This document shows positions 11,750 to 23,937 of a DNA stretch of 64,000 nt, one piece after another (positions within the stretch are counted from its first letter, which is position 1; the number at the start of each line of letters is the position of its first letter). The notes beneath the pieces were generated by a model that was not told the origin of the DNA, made no database searches, and saw nothing but the letters and a program-made list of their open reading frames with translations. A program made the position numbers and the translations under genes. The stretch covers positions 27,703,933-27,767,932 of the forward strand of contig OZ021724.1 of NCBI GenBank assembly GCA_963978545.1, given 5' to 3'. Source of the stretch: Linyphia triangularis (Eukaryota; Arthropoda; Arachnida; Araneae; Linyphiidae).

Positions 11750-11785
11750 TATAAATAAGACCTCAGATCGGGAAAGTTTTCAGTT
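11750..11785 (+). promoter_or_regulatory. LTR core promoter: TATA box plus initiator
   Basis: TATAAATA (11750-11757) is followed ~30 bases downstream by TCAGTT (11780-11785), the arthropod initiator consensus. This spacing is what RNA polymerase II core promoters use and would place the R region start at about 11782. The sister LTR keeps the TATA (39999) but has ACAGTT in place of the initiator. Confidence 0.65.
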
Positions 11786-11936
11786 TGATTTTGGAACTCG
11801 ATGAAAGTTGAACGCTTTGAGTGTGCCTAACCTGAATTATCACCGAATTCGAAGTTGTTGTTATTGAAGCTTGTGTAGAAGTTTGATATTGATTGCACTG
11901 TTCTTAGATTAAATTGTGTGTGCCTTTGAAGAGCGA

Positions 11937-11942
11937 ATAAAT
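11937..11942 (+). terminator. LTR poly(A) signal AATAAA
   Basis: AATAAA lies about 155 bases after the predicted LTR start site and ~60 bases before the LTR end. The equivalent hexamer in the second copy is at 40186-40191. Confidence 0.6.
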
Positions 11943-12003
11943 AGTAGTTTTTATCTAATAAAAACTGTGCCATCATTGCCTCTGTTTAAAATTTACAACA
12001 ACA

Positions 12004-13194
12004 CTTATATCTAATAAGCTTTCAAAGAGAAATCAGCTTGTTTTGTCATCCAACATTTGAAAGACGAACTTCTCAGAAGTGGATTGCTAAGTCCGAATGG
12101 GTCTCAAACCCTCTAAATTAATACAGTACTATAAGAAAATTGGCAAGGGTTACAATTAGCCCATTAACGATGGTTGATAAGAAAATTTGCCAATCGAAAT
12201 TTTAGTATTTTTCTTTGCTAATAATATGAGTTTGTTGTTCAATTTAGTGTTTTTAAAAATCATAAAATTAATCTTTAGATTCATTATTAGTTATTAGAGT
12301 GCTAAGAAATATTTAGCTAATATGGCGTGTGTATATCTTATATTCCACTATTTTTTTAAATTAATAAATAACTAATAAAAACAAATTTAACTTTTAAAGT
12401 AAGATATTTTTTATTTAAAGCAAATAGTGGAAACATGCGAAAAAAAAATTTATATAACTACCTTTATAATGCACTTGTTGAAAAACTTAACAAAATAAAG
12501 CCACTTGCATTACACATAAGTTGAGAACTTACACAAAAGAAATTATTGGTTTTAGGCTTAAGAGAAGTTTAAAGCATAGCGGATTGATAAGAAAAGGAAT
12601 TACCTGAATAAAGAGAATTAGGTTTCATTCCTTCATGGCCATTCTATTCCTGGAATTTAACGTCTGTTTGTTGTCAAAAGAATAAAAACAGTTCTTAAGG
12701 ATTCAAAGTAAATAAAAATTTTAGTATAGTTTTAAGTCTTAGTTTTTTCAATGCTTTAGAAACAAACAACATTTTTCACTTAGTCCAGTTTTAGTACTCC
12801 TGTAAAAATGTCGAAAAGTCCAATTCCTTAACGAAACGAAACTTTTTTTATGTCTCAGAGATGCCTGGCTTGCATTTAACGCATCTATAGTAGTAAAAAT
12901 TTCCGAAAAAAAAAATGTTGTCGTGTTTTAAAAGTTGTTTGTGTAGAATTTGAAATTGTTCATTGTGGAAACGAACAAATTATTTAATTTTTAAGCAAAG
13001 CCCTGCATTGCCAACTTGTATGTGCAATTGCAAATTATGTCAAAGATTTTTATCCCAAATTAAATACATTCAATTTTTTAAAGTTGTTGAATGCCCGTAA
13101 AGAACCATCGGTTCCATGCTATTGATTAACTTTTTTACTGTCTCTGAAACTTGAAGGAATGCATTGTCATCGAGAACCAGTCCCCATGTTTCAA
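12004..13194. other. AT-rich non-coding DNA
   Basis: No coding or repeat structure is recognised beyond short homopolymer runs. Confidence 0.55.
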
Positions 13195-13290
13195 ATCTAT
13201 TAGATGCCGGCTAATGGGTTAGTTTTACTTAAAAAGATTTTCGTGTCACACACACACAAAATCGATGTTAATATAAAGGTTTCAAAAAGG
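13195..13290. repeat. fragment of a dispersed repeat, partner near 41.86-42.06 kb
   Basis: CTATTAGATG (13197), a short CACACACA run and AAAATCGATGTTAATATAAAGG (split here as AAAATCGATG / TTAATATAAAGG) recur at about 41856 and 42023-42053. A GAATGCATT..CATCGA-like block occurs near both loci but in a different order. I see a shared ancestry but cannot define boundaries or family. Confidence 0.45.
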
Positions 13291-13399
13291 CAGATTTTAA
13301 AACAGAGGACGGGCATCAGCAATAAATCTACTTTTGTGAAAATAATGCTTCAGAGCATTTACTCACATTCCAAAAATCTAGATTTGTGAATGAATATTT

Positions 13400-13675
13400 A
13401 AATTGGACTCTAATTTTTAGCATTTAGTACTCTTGTTCTGGTAGTTAGTTTTAGAATTTTTTTTAAATAATACGATTTTTAAATGAAGGTTTACTTTATG
13501 TACTTTATTTTAATGAAAGTTAAATTTATGTTATTTATACAGTATTCTTTAAAAACTAGATCGAACTGGACTCTACTTTTTAGCACTTAGCACTTTTACA
13601 CTAGTTAGTCACAGTTTAATTTATTAATTTTGTCAAAAGTTATGATTTTTAAATAAAGGTTTACTTTTTATAGGG
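13400..13675. repeat. tandem duplication, ~160-bp unit
   Basis: ACTGGACTCTA.TTTTTAGCA at 13563 echoes ATTGGACTCTAATTTTTAGCA at 13402. Both are followed by a TAGTTAGT segment and by ATTTTTAAAT.AAGGTTTACTTT. The two units are diverged. Confidence 0.7.
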
Positions 13676-14820
13676 CTGATATGATTCATTAGATGCATCT
13701 GTCTTCTGATCTTAAACCGCGTGATTTCTTAATGTAAGTGTCATGAAGCTAGAGAGGCTCCTTGATTTGAAGCTGCTAGCGCCATCTGTCTTCCTCCCAC
13801 ACACGAATGTTCTTAGTTTCACCCCCCCATTCTACGCTGGGGAAGCCATGTTATGAAGACGTCTAGAGCGTTAGTCTCAGAAATGATTTTGTTTATATAT
13901 AATTTGCGTCGTTTTTACGTTAATTAAAACCTATTAGCCAAGATCTAGAGAGGACTCTTGCCATTCATTTCATTAACTGTTATAAAAGATTTACGAAACG
14001 TTACGAACGAAAGAAAGGGGAAGCCGCTCGTCTCACAGTAAGTGTGTAAGAAGGACCGAGCTTGTGTATCTCCAGTGACCTCAATACTGCAATACCAGTA
14101 TGAACACATCCATCTCTGATATGGACTTTGACTGAAACGTGCTATTGAGTGTGCAGAACGAACTTGAATGCTCGTTTGTGGCAAAGTACTAACGCGCATT
14201 AAAAATATGTAGTGTATAATTAAAAGTTAGTATTTAACTTCGTGAGTCTTTTTCAATGTATCATTATCGTTGTAGGTTTTATAATTATAAATAAAAAGTC
14301 ATTCGAAATAAGATGGATCGTTTTTAATAAGTGTTCGAGTATATGTAGGAAACAGACATTTTCAAGTTATTAGGGATGGGAAGTATGTATTTTTTGTTTG
14401 AAGTTCAACGAAAAATATTCTTAAGAAATGAGACATAGATGATTGATATTTTGTTGTCATCAATAACACATTAATATGTTTATAGGTTTTATACATTATT
14501 CAGAATCATTCAACAAGGGAGACTTTTCCATTGATACTATTTTATTCAGCAATAATTTATCGATGTTTTACTTGTAATAGATACATTCTCTTTACTTTAC
14601 TAAGAATTTTCACAAAATTTTCATTCGTCAGAACTTATATAAATAACCTAATTTAAAACTCACCAGAATTTTTATAAATCTAAATAAACTGAGAGTTTAC
14701 AAAAAAAAAAAAAAAATAGTTTCTATAGATATGTCAGTTACATAATTCTTAGTCTAACATTATTGCAGGCTAGGAAGTTCAGTTAGTTTGAAGTTATACG
14801 TTCCTCGAAATTTCAAGGGT

Positions 14821-14865
<45 letters not shown>

Positions 14866-15137
14866 TTACTTTCCAATTCATGCTTTTTCTAAACTTACAA
14901 TTTTGTAAATTTTTGCATTTATTTGATGCTTGGAGGATTGAGAATACAAATTTCACAATTCTCGTTCTTAAGACTTTAAATTTTGAGATCTTATTGATAT
15001 TCTCTAAGGAATTCTAAAGTCCACTATCCCATTCTGTTTCTTTAAAGCCTACTATCGACAGAAAATTGTGTCACAGTTTTGTCGTCAACTAGGCATTTTT
15101 GTGTTCACTACAGCAACAGAAGGGAGATAAAAGGTTT
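13676..15137. other. non-coding region, mixed composition
   Basis: About 13690-14200 is less AT-rich and contains an open frame on the minus strand (13945-14199) with no recognisable domain. A GTAAGT donor-like string lies at 14038. The stretch could be a fragment of an exon, an old repeat or a conserved element; the sequence does not decide. 14201-15137 is AT-rich and holds poly-A (about 14700-14716) and poly-T tracts. Confidence 0.45.
14822..14857. repeat. poly-T tract, 36 bases
   Basis: An uninterrupted run of T. It is not attached to any recognisable retroposon body on either side. Confidence 0.95.
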
Positions 15138-15959
15138 TGTCTCCGGGTAGTGTGCCCACTTACACGCAAACCGTTTGCCGGGGAGTGGTTAACAGCCACT
15201 ACCCCACGCCAAGCAACATTGCTATTTCTCTTGTTGCTTGGACGGGTTCGAAAGATTTGAAGCCAAAGCAGATCAAAGCTTGCAGATATTTATTCCAATA
15301 TCACTCTTCACAGATTCCTTTACAACTCCAGAACTCCTCGTTCTAGTAGATACAATACAGCTCTTTTCACAATAATAGAGCACAAAACAGCAGTTAAAAA
15401 CTTGACAACACAACTGCTAAAATCACTGCAAAAGACAATGCAACACAGTTCGCTTTCGGAACTCTCTGAATGCTCACTGAGACTCAGTAACTCAATACAG
15501 TAATTCCAGTCAACTCACCATTCAACTAATTCAGTGACTCAAAATTAGTCAACTAACTCCATCACCCGCTCTCTTGAGCTTTTATAGGGGAGGCGAACAT
15601 ACGTGAAACTTCTAGAGGTAGATTTTTGGAGAACTTTCCTGAACTAAGTCGAAAAGTCCTATACATGTACATGGGGACCGAAAATGTCACCAAATGGTCG
15701 CCAAAACCATCGCCAACTTGGCTCTATCTCGCCAATTTGGCGAGATTGCCATTACCATAATGCTAAATGTCCTGTTCCTTGTAAAACTCGCTTCCCAGCG
15801 TTACCTCAGTAAAACTCGTTATCAAGCATTAAGACATACATTGCGGGGAAGCAAACTAAAGACGAACTATTGCACTGCCTTATGCGAGATGTACATAAAT
15901 TTTCCTATTTACAAAATTAACACTACGAAATATTTACAAATATACAAAAATTCGTAACA
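15138..15959 (-). mobile_element. candidate solo LTR, minus strand
   Basis: Read on the minus strand, it begins TGTTACGAATTTTTGTATAT with TTGTAAATA soon after. This resembles the start of the 11.5-kb LTR family (TGTTACACA..CTGTATATAGTTGTAAATA). It then carries CCTATAAAAGC (TATA, 15580-15586) and GGAATAAATA (poly(A) signal, 15289-15294) in the proper order. A right boundary at GGAGACA gives ~822 bases, but this inner end is not certain because no target duplication is visible. No adjacent gag/pol exists. It is probably a related Gypsy-type family. Confidence 0.62.
15209..15241. other. perfect 10-bp hairpin inside the minus-strand LTR
   Basis: CCAAGCAACA (15209-15218) and TGTTGCTTGG (15232-15241) are perfect complements around a 13-base loop. 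Next to it, GGGGAGTGG..CCACTACCCC (about 15180-15205) forms a second imperfect hairpin. In the minus-strand transcript both would lie after the poly(A) signal, in the U5-like part. Confidence 0.7.
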
Positions 15960-16225
15960 CCCTCAAGGACATGGTGGATGTAGAAGCTTTTTGTGCATTA
16001 TTGGTTAAGAGGAGGACACTTAGCCAAAATTATAAATTTTGAGCACACCCTATATACAATGAGTGATTTACTGTAGAGAGATTTTACACCAGTTTTGAAA
16101 GATGCAGAAATGTTCAGAATAAATTCATTTTCTATTATAAGAGGAGCATTAATTCATTTGATGGACTATTAGCACTTGTGGAACCTTCCATTGATATGTC
16201 TTCTATAAGAGACATGTAATGTTGA

Positions 16226-16455
16226 CATGTAAGTGGAAATTTAGGCAGTATGGCGAACCAGGGAAACAGTCTTTGAAGTTGCAGTCAGCACATTTATTTG
16301 GTTAAGTTAGGAGTTTGAGAGAGAGAGAGAGCGAGCACATATTTGTGTAAATTAAGACAGTGTGGCGAATCAGGAAAACAGTCTTTGATTTGCAGTCATC
16401 ACATTTACTTAGTTAAGTTGGAAGCTCGAGAGAGAGAGAGAGAGAGAGAGAGATT
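16226..16455. repeat. two ~110-bp tandem units, each ending in (GA)n
   Basis: Both units share GTGGAAATTTAG/GTGTAAATTAAG, AGTATGGCGAA/AGTGTGGCGAA, ACAGTCTTTGA and TTGCAGTCA.CACATTTA, then (T/C)GAGAGAGAGAG. The GA tract at each junction suggests the duplication was mediated by the microsatellite. Confidence 0.88.
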
Positions 16456-17689
16456 TCAAGTGAATGAATAAGAATCACCTCGTGAAACAGACTGGAAACA
16501 ACTCGGGGGAATAGTGCTGATTTCTGTATAAAAAATGAGGGTACGAATGAAAATAGTCTCATTATAAGATGATAAATTTTTGATATTAATTATAGGACTC
16601 GTTGTTAGAGAAGACGCTACGCTGACCTAAACGATTATCACACAAGAAGCTGTGTAGGGGACGTTATTGAATGAAATGGTGAAAGGATTAGAGCTAGGAG
16701 TTTGCGCTTTGAAATGATAAATTAAATTAATGTCGATACTAAAAGAGCGTTATTGATATAATAACGGTTTTGTTCGAAAATCAAAACGAACAGCTCGCAC
16801 TTAAATATATTTCAAGACTAACCTTGGGTTGAATGAAACCGCTTTCAGAGTGATCTAGCGTGGTCGTGAGCAACTAAACTGTCGCTACAGCGTGGTTTGA
16901 TTTCACAGGTCAGCCCGTGACGGCGAAGAAAAAAGTTGCTGAATTGTTGTAGTATTCCACAACCCACGGTAACAGGCCCACAACAGTTCTGTCGCTGCCA
17001 ACCTATACAGGGGGTGGGAGGGGGGAGAGTAACACTGCTATAAACTCACATTTACAACATCTTGGTGACAAAACCTTGTCGACGGTAGACACATAGCCTA
17101 AGTACTTCATTGTCTGTTGATAAATAGATTAAGGCTTTATTTACTGACTTATAAGTCCCATACATTTTTTTTCATGGTAATGTATTAATTTAAACGTCGT
17201 GAATCCTGTTAGGAGGGATTTTGAATTCTACTTCAACGAAGTTCGTTATTCAATTGTTGGATGGCAGCACAAGCTTATATCTCTTTATATGCAAATACAT
17301 GGAAGATTTTCAATCTACTTGGAATCCACCTTGGCATTACATTGTCTTATATACTTGTCTCTAAAATGATTCTAAACAGAAAAAAGCTTTTGCTGCCATC
17401 AAACTCATTTCTCAATAAATATTAGCGTTTAAATTATTCCAGTACCTTGAGAAAACTGACAAAACTTTTATGTCCCGTCAGTAAATAAAGAGTTAAATCA
17501 GTTCTCTTATAATCAATACATTTATGATAACGCTAGATATAGATTTAAAAAGTTCATGAATGTATCAATGAATGGACAGATCTAGTCTGAATCAAATAAC
17601 CATGAAACAGCTTGCTTTTTTTTTTAAATTTGAATAACGAATGAATGTTGTCTCAAGCTTTAGCAACCCAGCTTTTATTTACAAAAGAA
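16456..17689. other. non-coding DNA with a GC-rich island at about 16,780-17,090
   Basis: The island contains CpG-bearing strings (GCTACAGCGTGGTTTGATT, CCCGTGACGGCG, GTTCTGTCGCTGCC) and a poly-G stretch near 17012. It stands out from the AT background and looks like part of a transposable element or an old conserved element. I find no terminal repeats or coding frame. The rest is AT-rich. Confidence 0.45.
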
Positions 17690-18265
17690 CGTGTACATTA
17701 AGACCTTTTCTTTGTTCAAACGGTAAAAACTTCCCCCAAACCATTTCCAAGCCAGCAAACAAAACGAACGATCAAATGAAAAGCGAAGGGATTCTCCGAG
17801 AAGCCACAAAATGCTTTGATACACACGAGAAACACTTGGCAAGTATATGTTCATGGCGAAAAACCTTTTAAGTTTTTGGGGAAAAAGAGGGAAAAAAATA
17901 ATGCCGACGTCGAAGAAGTACTGAAGCTTAAACACCCGTCACAGAAATTCGCCTTTAAATTGATACATGTAAAATCCCTTTATTTGTTTAGAGTGAAATG
18001 TTTTTGTAAATATGCAAAGTGTGTTCGTCCTTCGGAGTTTTAAAGGTATCTTCTGTATCGTCCACTTGCGTGAAGCTAAAAGGAATGAGGAAAAATAAAA
18101 TCGAATTCGAAGCATTTCAAGTATGCTCCTTGAACAATTTTGGGCGGAAAAGAGAAAAAAAAAAGACGCTTTTCAAAGAAATAAAACGTCTTAATGTAGT
18201 TTTCCTGTCTTGTAAGGTTTGTAAAAATATGTTTGTGGAGTTGAATTTCCTCGCACATATAGTTT
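17690..18265 (+). pseudogene. decayed C2H2 zinc-finger array
   Basis: Finger-like remnants occur across shifting frames. They are RPFLCSNGKNF (first Cys at 17713), an HGEKPFKF linker (17852-17875, Phe where Cys is expected), KFAFKLIH (17945-17968), LKGMRKN followed by AFQVCSLNNF (Cys at 18124), and SCKVCKNMFVELNFLAHI (Cys at 18211 and 18220, Phe at 18232, Leu at 18250, His at 18256). The positions corresponding to the first Cys fall at about 17713, 17873, 17960, 18124 and 18211. Several of these gaps are close to one or three 84-base steps, the 28-residue repeat of linked C2H2 fingers. HGEKPF is the classic inter-finger linker. Many Cys/His are lost and frames shift, so no intact finger protein remains. 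It could be a gene fragment or a retrocopy; a poly-T run follows at 18271. Confidence 0.68.
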
Positions 18266-18289
18266 CTATTTTTTTTTTTTTTTTTTTTT

Positions 18290-20710
18290 AAACTTGAATA
18301 TTTTGAGGTTTCCAACTAGGTAAGATGACGTGGTCAAACATGTTCTTGAGAAATTTATTTGGTTCTCTTGACGTTGAAAAATGTTAAGTGATTTAGAAAG
18401 AAAAGTATTTTCTCTTTGGAAAACTAAGTATTTAGTTTGGCATTTAAGTATAATGTACTAATGTTCCTTTAGTATGTTTAATTTAGCATATAAATGACGG
18501 ATTAACGAACCCCTTTAATAGATGGAGTGATACATTTTTCAACTGTTAACAAATTATAAATAATACGATATTAATCATAACACAACTATTTTTCAAAGAT
18601 ATGAGCAACCGATCAAATTACATTTCTTATGTTTCATCATTTTCTTTTATACCAATTGCTTTTTCAATTGTTTTTAAGTGTAATTTTTGGCAAACCTTTT
18701 TTTTTCTTATAATATTTTTACCTGTGGTTTCCTTAGATTTTTTTATTTAACTGGGACTTATGGATCTTTTAATACAAATAACACAAAATTCCAACAAATG
18801 GGCAGGCAGAAAACCCAGTGTAATTTTTGTATTGTATCTATTGAAAAACTGCAAAGCACATTAGTGTTTTGCTAAGAGTTTTTGACATGAAAGGCATATG
18901 CAAAATGTGATGTTATTGAATATACTACTTGCAGTCAAAATCCATAATGTTGAATCTCTCCGATTTTCAAATTCACTGGAAATTGTTTGTTCATTTAGAA
19001 TAAAAAAGAAATGTTTACTCTTTTGAAAACTAAGTATTTAGTTTTCACAAATTAAGTCTAAGTATTAGTATTAAGTATTTATTAAGTTTAGTTGGTATTT
19101 CATAACTGATGTTCAATCAGATATGAAAACAACAAAATTTATAGATGTTTTAAAGAGCGCTGTGTGCCCTAATATAGAATGGTACAAAACCGATGTAAAG
19201 ACATCGACTTAAAGAAACTGTGGATGAAATCCCTGTCTGAGGCAGATGGTACTGAGGTGCATAGGGAATCAAATTAAAGCCCAATATAAATATATATCAG
19301 CGATACTATCACATAGATTATTGTAATGATTTACCAAGTGTCTTATTTCCTATTGTTTGTTTAATACATTAATGTTTGCCTTAGTGCAGTTGTTGCTAAT
19401 ATAGACAGTAAGTAGAATTAAAGCTTATATGACTGTATTTCAATGATCAATAGTGTTGTATAGCCTATTTATAAGTATCTCATTGCATATTGTTTGTATA
19501 GAAAGTTTAGATAAGTCAACGCCCTTTTCATGTGTGTGCGCATGCGTATGTATAATATATGTGTATATCACATACAGCATAAGCGCGTCCACACATAAAA
19601 AGGGCTGCAAACACACACCGGCTGTCTAATATTTTGATGAAAACTGGCACAATAGTCTTTTGTTAACCTCGGAATCTTTCAACAGAGTGTTTCTATTATA
19701 AAAAACAGATCTCAATTAAAATTATCTTTGTTCGATTAAATAAAATTTTGCTTTTAAAAATAAAAGCAAAGTAATCTCATTTGGATTCTAAATCGATAAT
19801 ACTGAAAGTAATATGACCTTGTTATTTTAAGTAAACGACTTTTGCAATTACCTAAAATATATTTTTAGACAAGAATTTTTAGACAAATATATTTTGAGCT
19901 TTATATTTCTAAAAAAAAAAAAAAAAAACGGGATTTTCCCTTTAATTGAAAAACTCAAAGAAAGCTTCCACAGCGGAAATCTTCAAAAGCCTATAGACTA
20001 CAAAATCCCATTACAACAACTGTAATTAATCGCATTACCAACACAAGAACCTTCATCGCCGCTGAGTCATACCCTAAGGCTTCACCTTCACAACAAAGGA
20101 CAAGTTCCCTTCACTAAATCCACACACAATCCGGAAAAAGAAAGAAATCTCAGTGAAATAAGAAAAAGAAAAAAAGTCCTCTCAAACACTGCAACTAATG
20201 ACTGCTCGACTTATATAAGAAAAAGAATAAAGTTATTTCCCATACATAGTCTTCTCCAGAAAAGAAAAGTGGGACAGAGAAAAAGAAGGAAATCTTCCGC
20301 AGGGTAGAAAGACTGTGTAACCACCAAGGAAAAGCTTTGAAGTTGACAGAATGACATGGACAGAGATTGCATAGGGAAGCTAGTATATGTGATAAGTTCC
20401 ATTAATATCCATGGGCAGTCGTTGAGATCGTAGATCGGTGTGACATTCAATCTTGATGTCATGGATGAGTTAGTTAACTCCTAGTAAATGCGATGGGAGT
20501 TTGATCGGAATGTAGCATAAATAGAAGGGAATAGGTCAATTATGTTTTGATAAGTAAATAAGGACAATGAATTGCCTAGAGAGTTGAATGGGAAAAATTA
20601 AAAAAGAAAAGGGTTTGTATGTTATGACTATGCTTCAAAAGAGGAGGGAAATATAAAATAAAATAGAATTAGAAACCACATGTAAATGATATTAAAAAAA
20701 ATCAGAAAAA
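18290..20710. other. AT-rich non-coding DNA
   Basis: A small hairpin motif (AAACTAAGTATTTAGTTT) occurs at about 18420 and again at about 19025. 19960-20460 is less AT-rich but has no convincing frame. Nothing else is identifiable. Confidence 0.5.
19521..19607. other. imperfect ~87-bp palindrome (foldback)
   Basis: GCCCTTTTCATGTGTGTGCG on the left pairs with the complement of CGCGTCCACACATAAAAAGG..GC on the right. GTATGTATA..ATATATGTGTATA alternation forms the inner stem. Several mismatches are present. It could be a tiny foldback element or a purine-pyrimidine alternating hairpin. Confidence 0.6.
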
Positions 20711-21093
20711 AGGAAATTAGGTAAAATATTATGTACTCAAAAAAATCTTAGAATTCAATAATGTAAAACTTTTTGCAAGATTTATTATTTTTTATTTATA
20801 GTTTTCTTGTTATAGATTTAGATATTAGATGACATTTCCCCCTTACAAAAATTTTTAGTATAGTTTACCACCTTATTTTTCATTTACAAATAATGTTAAG
20901 AAACTAGGTAAAATATTATGCACTTTTCAACAAAAATCTTTTAATTGAATAATGTAAAACTTTTTTAAAAGATTTATTACTTTAAAATTATAAATGTCTT
21001 ATTATAGATTTGGATTTTAATCAACATTTCTTCCTTAAAAAAAATTTCATATATTTTACCACCTTAGTTCTCATTTACAGATAATTGTATGTG
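20711..21093. repeat. tandem duplication, ~185-bp unit
   Basis: Unit 1 (20711-20895) and unit 2 (20896-21093) share TTAGGTAAAATATTATG, AATAATGTAAAACTTTTT, AAGATTTATTA, TTATAGATTT and TTTACCACCTTA..TCATTTACA in the same order. They are moderately diverged. Confidence 0.85.
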
Positions 21094-23376
21094 GAAAATA
21101 TAAATGTATTTTTACTTCTTTAAAGCATAAATACCACTTGTACAAGAGCTTCTTTGCTAACTTTATTTTATATGCCTTAAATGTTTTACAAGGTTAAATA
21201 TATTCTAAATAAATAACAGCTAACTTTATAAAAGGAATTTTACTATATATTTTTGCAATATAAAATACTTAGAAAAATTAAAAAAAAATAGCCTCCAACC
21301 GCACCTGTTACAAATAATAGTTTTAAAAAAAAAAAATGCATTTTAAAAATAAGAAAATTTTGTAATCAGAAATATTTGTTTAAAAAAGGCAAGAACAAAG
21401 CAATATTATCTGGTGTTAGAAATTTTGAATTACAATTGAAAAATATTAAATATTACTTTATTGTTAGTGTATAGTAAATAGATTTTGCTAATTTTTATTT
21501 ACAGTTCTCTGAATTTCACTTACGAAGATTAGCTATAGGGACACTAATTTATCAAAATATTGGTTTCTTTAATATAAGCAGGCCTTTAACTATTTATCAT
21601 AACACTTATCAAATTTCTCTGTTTATCTATAAATCGTTGAGATAATGGGTTACATTTGAAAGTTATTCGAACCTTTCTTTTTATCTCTAGCGAAACAATA
21701 AATCAAAATAATCTAAAGAAATAGTTTTACAATATTCCTGTTAGCATTTTTAATTTTTTATGCAATTTCTTAAACGAAGCCTAAAACTTTTGCCTTTTTT
21801 ATTATTATTTATTTTATTTTTTTGCCTTCTTTGTCATGCACTTAAGGTTTTCAAGTAATTAATATAACAAGCCAAATTTTTAAAAATCACTTTTATAAAG
21901 TCAGTTAACTTTTTAGTTAATGTATCGCAATTAGTATAATGTACAATCTTTACTTTTTCAAACTCTTCATTGATACAACCTTTTATTTATTTATTATTTT
22001 TTTTAATTCTCAGCTTAATAACTGCAAAAGCTTGATTCGCCGAACCTCTTACTTAGTTAATTATTTATTAATAAGCAAACAGAAAATGCATCACGAATTT
22101 TATAAGGGGCGCTTATCACTTAACCATTATTCAATAATGACAAATTTTGAAACATGAGTACTCAATCAATGTAAATTCAAATTTAGATAGATGCTCCAAG
22201 GAAGATGATAAATGAAGGAATGTATTTACCAACCAAGAAGATCTGGTTTATTTTAACTACTAAATGGATAGTATAGAGACTTGCAGTTTTAAAAAAATAA
22301 GAATTTTCTTTACATTTGATATATTAAGCTTGAGAATTTTCCCTCAGGAATACATCAGAAAACTATTCAATCTGATATATTAGAAAAAAATTAACAAATT
22401 AAATTTTTGCGCAAGGTGGACATAAACTGGCATGATTGGTAGATTGATATCCATCTTAATATTAAAATACACTTAGATTTATCATAAATTTGACGTCAAG
22501 TAAATAGTTAGATGCATAACTAATTGATAACTAATATTTTAAGAAGTGTATAAATTATTAATAGCTCATGTCATAATATTTGTTTAGCATAATAAAACTC
22601 ACGTCTTCATATTTGTTTGTTCTATAAAAACAAGCATAAGTTTATCTTATTCACTAAAACTATGCTCAATGGCTGGAAATCTAAATTGTAGTCAGCATTT
22701 TTATTATAAATCTTATTTTATGTGAAAACAATACTTACTCTAAATAATCTTAACAGAAACATTAACCAAACATACGCAATCAATTTCGAAAGTTGCGCAA
22801 CTACTTGTTCTACGAGTATAGTATAATTGTTTGTCTACAAATGGTTCTTGTTTCCAGAAAAATCGCGTAGATTTTTAGTATTTGAAAACAGAAGAATTTT
22901 GCAACGAAATTTTGTAGATAATTGTTTGCAACAAATTTTTCTTACAAAGTTGTTCATTGAAATAAGATATACATCAATCTGAAAACGGAATTATGATTAA
23001 CCTCTTCCATTTATGACTTTTCAAAATAAACATATATTTCACTAATCTATTTTCATACCTTTTTTCTACATGTTCTTGCTTATGTTATGACTAACATAGA
23101 TATCTGCCTCACCATGTTAACCTTATCAAATCCTAGAGTGTTATTTTTTGTCTTGGAACGCGTAAACATATTTTCTCATGTTTTGTAGAAACATATTTAA
23201 CGGTTTGAAGCATAGTGAGTTCAATTTTTTAATATATTGGCTAACTAAATTGTAAGTTTTAATGTAAATAATTTTGTGAAAAGGATATTTCTATTAACCT
23301 CCACAGAATTGGTCCGAATTCTGAAAAATCAAAATATTAATTTCAGGAAAAACTATATACTTTAAATTAACTCTGT

Positions 23377-23412
<36 letters not shown>

Positions 23413-23930
23413 AAAAAGATAAAACTGTAATTTCATAGAAAAATAATTTCTAACTTTAGTTAATATATTAGTATTTCATTTTTTTAAGCATTTTTCATAT
23501 ATTTTTGCATCCTATTTTTCTAGAACCTTGATTAGTGTCTAACCTTAATTTTTTTTAAAGGAAATAAATAAAACGGAGTACAGGTAAATAATTACAGCTA
23601 GCGAATAGTAGCAAATTTCAGCAAAATTTGTGTGCCTATTATTAAGCTATTGATACAAATAGCCAACTGTTTATGAAATAACAAATTAATTTTTATTTTT
23701 TTTAAGAAAATCAAACCCAATTTTTTTTCAATGGGCATTTATGTATAAACTGCATCGTCCAAACTCGCAAATGTAACTCAATGCCCAGTTGCTTTTAAAT
23801 ACCTTGCACATGAAAACTGTAACAACGTTTGTTGTTAACTACAAGAATAAAGTATAACTCCAAGAATAAAGCTAAGCCCTGAAATACGTTATCAAACATT
23901 CTCTTAAGTAAAAAAAAAAAAAAAAGGCTA
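21094..23930. other. AT-rich non-coding DNA
   Basis: No gene is seen. A 31-base poly-T run lies at 23380-23410 and a poly-A run at about 23911-23925. Confidence 0.6.
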
Positions 23931-23937
23931 CATGATA

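Larger units (their letters stand above)
11543..12003 (+). mobile_element. solo LTR, copy 1
   Basis: This ~461-base unit begins TGTTACACA and ends ACAACAACA, so it has TG..CA termini. Inside are a TATA box, an arthropod-type initiator and an AATAAA poly(A) signal in the right order. A second copy in the same orientation lies at 39804-40253 with roughly 80-85% identity by eye. No gag or pol sequence flanks either copy, so both are best read as solo LTRs left by recombination. A Gypsy-type origin is inferred from the termini and layout. No abutting target duplication is visible; CTTATAT occurs near both ends but not flush. Confidence 0.82.
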
